Of a stretch of 64,000 bases of DNA, positions 61,946 through 64,000 are shown piece after piece. The translations under genes and the position numbers were made by a program. Source of the stretch: Tachypleus tridentatus (Eukaryota > Arthropoda > Merostomata > Xiphosura > Limulidae); NCBI RefSeq assembly GCF_004210375.1, contig NC_134827.1:106067285-106131284 (forward strand). The letters run 5' to 3'. The notes beneath the pieces were generated by a model. The model was not told the origin of the DNA, searched no databases, and was given only the letters and a program-made list of their open reading frames with translations. The first letter of the stretch is position 1, and each line of letters starts with the position of its first letter.

Positions 61946-62266
61946 CTAATCATACAGATTTTAATAACTGACACAAAGATAATTTTATAAGTAGTAGGTG
62001 CGTTTTACAAGGAACTTGACGACTCAATAAAAGATCATAGATCTATCTTTCCACAAGCAACATTTTAAGGTATTATTACAAGAATCCTTTGTACCCCGAA
62101 TTAGAAGTCAACGTGTGATGACTGTTTATCAATGGGAAAATAACCACACAAAAAACGCATATTGCACACAAACTAAGTCTTCTAATTAAAATTTTGCTCG
62201 TAATAAAGTCAGTCGCGGACTCCAGTTACAGATGTTTTACACAATATCAGAGCAGTCTCGCAAATA

Positions 62267-62538
62267 GATTAGATTACATTTAACAAAAAAACTATTCGCT
62301 AATCCTATAACAGAATATTTGACTCAAACGAATGCACACAGAAAATAGCACGTTCTGTGTTATTTATTCTTTACACGTATTATTAAAATAGAGCAGAAAG
62401 TTGATTAGATTACATTTAACAAAAAAACTATTCGCTAATCCTATAACAGAATATTTGACTCAAACGAATGCACACAGAAAATAGCACGTTCTGTGTTATT
62501 TATTCTTTACACGTATTATTAAAATAGAGCAGAAAGTT
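62267..62538. repeat. exact 136-bp tandem duplication
   Basis: 62267-62402 and 62403-62538 are identical base for base (start GATTAGATTACATTTAAC, end GAGCAGAAAGTT) and directly adjacent. Beyond the second copy the sequence diverges at once. No coding content. Confidence 0.98.
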
Positions 62539-62891
62539 GAATCTAGTTGTGATGACGAAAACCCCACTTAAAGTGAAAATGTGGCTAAAGACGGCTGGTA
62601 CTAACATTTGTATTAAAATAAAGTATGGAACAATAACTCTTCGACCTTTAAAAGGATGAATCTATTTATATTCGTAGAGTAGATGAATCAGAAAATGTCT
62701 CTACGTCTGTCACGTAAACCAAATCAGTTGATCAGACGATGCTAAGAAATTCATAATTTCACAGTGAAACTGAGTATTACCATATTAGGCACGTAAAAGC
62801 GACATCTGATGAGTTATATAAATAAGCACAACAAAATTCTGAATATACAGTTTTTGAGTGGATTATTTATTATTATTTAACTTTTTAAAAA

Positions 62892-62921
62892 CATTTCACC
62901 TACTTTGGTGGCTATCATCAG
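62892..62921 (-). repeat. hairpin core with CTGATGA..GAAA signature
   Basis: On the minus strand the 30 bases start CTGATGATAGCCACC, run through AAAGTAGGT and end GAAATG. CACC and GGTG can pair around an AAAGTA loop. CTGATGA and GAAA are the two conserved single-stranded parts of hammerhead ribozymes, but the stem is offset from the canonical position. Confidence 0.4.
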
Positions 62922-63660
62922 ATAATATCCATAAACAGATATTAATTATTGCTGAAAAAATAAAAGGGTAATCTTACAAAGAAATGCCTGAAATTATTCA
63001 AACACAAGTCGAAGAAGTAATACTTTACCCTAGAAATTTCGCAAATATTGAATTATATTAAAACTCCATTTTTAAAAGACCATAGTAAATTTATGAACAA
63101 ATTGATGGAACTGGCGTTTTAAACTACTTAGTGTAATAAACAAACACACTGAAAGAGACAAAAAATATATTTAATAACGTGGAAATGTCTTACGCTTAAA
63201 CAAATCATTTTAGTTTTCTATGTTTCGCTCGTGAGTTATTTGTCTCCACGACTTCTGTAATTAATGGTAGAGGGCGACACCAGCGTTGTTTAGCTTTCAT
63301 ATTTATTGGGTAATTTAATTTAAGAAACGTGGGAAAGTTTAATTTTTGTTGATTTAAATAATCAAGTTAATTATCCGACTATATTTAATTTATATAGTGA
63401 TAAATGTTTATAAATAGTTAATGCACTTACCGTTAGACATAGGTTGAGAAGCCTGTTATTTATTGGAAGCATTATGGGTTATTTTAAAAGATTTCTAAGA
63501 GCAGTGTTGTGTTTTAAAGAAATAATGTCCGTTAGATAAATGTAATAAAGTGCAGTATGGAAGTCGTTGAAAAAGTTCGTCATCCACATATTTTAATAAG
63601 TAACTTTATAAAATAAGTGAAGAGTTATTCACCATCAACACAAAAGCTGGAAACACTATA

Positions 63661-63895
63661 CAGGGTGGCCCGTAAGTCCCTACCCATCCACATTGTGTCT
63701 AAACAACGTTATAATACTAATGAGTTGAAGGCAGCTGTTACCGCTGCATTTGGAACAATAACCCCTGCTATGTTGAAGAAAATGTCTCACAGAACATGGC
63801 GTCGCATAATATTATGCAGCGAGAATGAGGGACAGCACACAGATACACTGGATACATAAGATATATGCATGGGTAGGGACTTACGGGTCACCTTG
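63661..63895 (+). mobile_element. mariner-type internally deleted element with TIRs (235 bp)
   Basis: Terminal inverted repeats: left 63661-63689 starts CAGGGTGGCCCGTAAGTCCC; right 63867-63895 is its reverse complement with 3 mismatches in 29. TA target-site duplications lie at 63659-63660 and 63896-63897. Inside is the tail of a transposase-like frame (LKAAVTAAFGTITPAMLKKM, then HRTWRRIILCSENEGQHTD), resembling the C-terminus of mariner/Tc1-type transposases; the catalytic region is missing. It is a nonautonomous derivative. Confidence 0.9.
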
Positions 63896-64000
63896 TATAT
63901 TAAATTACACATTTGTATCATTGCAATGTCATTGTTTTTACTTCTTTTCATTATGTAACTTGGTATTGGAACGTTAAAATTAAATATATATTGGGGTGTA

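Overview
The window looks like animal nuclear DNA, most likely from a horseshoe crab or a close chelicerate relative. It is AT-rich, with three conserved multi-exon genes, large introns with GT..AG ends, and many tRNA-derived SINEs whose head and body I recall as typical of Limulus/Tachypleus sequence. The species assignment is inference from that memory; no database was searched.

Layout, all three genes on the + strand. (1) 1747-16356: an eight-exon alpha-aspartyl dipeptidase (peptidase family S51), with two very large minisatellites in introns 5 and 6. (2) 16357-23599: repeat-rich intergenic DNA holding a CR1-like LINE tail with a SINE and a 28-bp minisatellite inside it, another SINE, and a decayed hAT DNA transposon of about 3 kb. 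(3) 23600-42320: a ten-exon MAP2K7 (MKK7/hemipterous) gene with docking sites, a full kinase core and an S-x-A-x-T activation loop. (4) 42321-48813: intergenic DNA with many SINE copies. (5) 48814-59056: a six-exon CACYBP/SIP gene; its first intron hosts a CR1-like reverse transcriptase fragment and a retroelement carrying an ORF1-like frame. (6) 59057-64000: intergenic DNA with SINE pieces, an exact 136-bp tandem duplication and a 235-bp mariner-derived element with terminal inverted repeats.

The three genes have unrelated jobs: N-terminal aspartyl dipeptide hydrolysis, JNK-pathway signalling, and an adaptor for Siah-type ubiquitin ligases. Nothing suggests co-regulation beyond shared orientation. 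Splice phases agree at every junction given, so all three reading frames look intact.

I found no new enzymatic or defence system. The more unusual signals are the roughly 6.5 kb of intronic minisatellite in the dipeptidase gene, several dispersed repeats sharing a CTGA(A/T)GA..GAAA hairpin signature reminiscent of hammerhead-bearing Penelope-like terminal repeats, two inverted-repeat structures built from them, an unclassified repeat present about three times in the late MAP2K7 introns, and a well-preserved ORF1-like frame in CACYBP intron 1.
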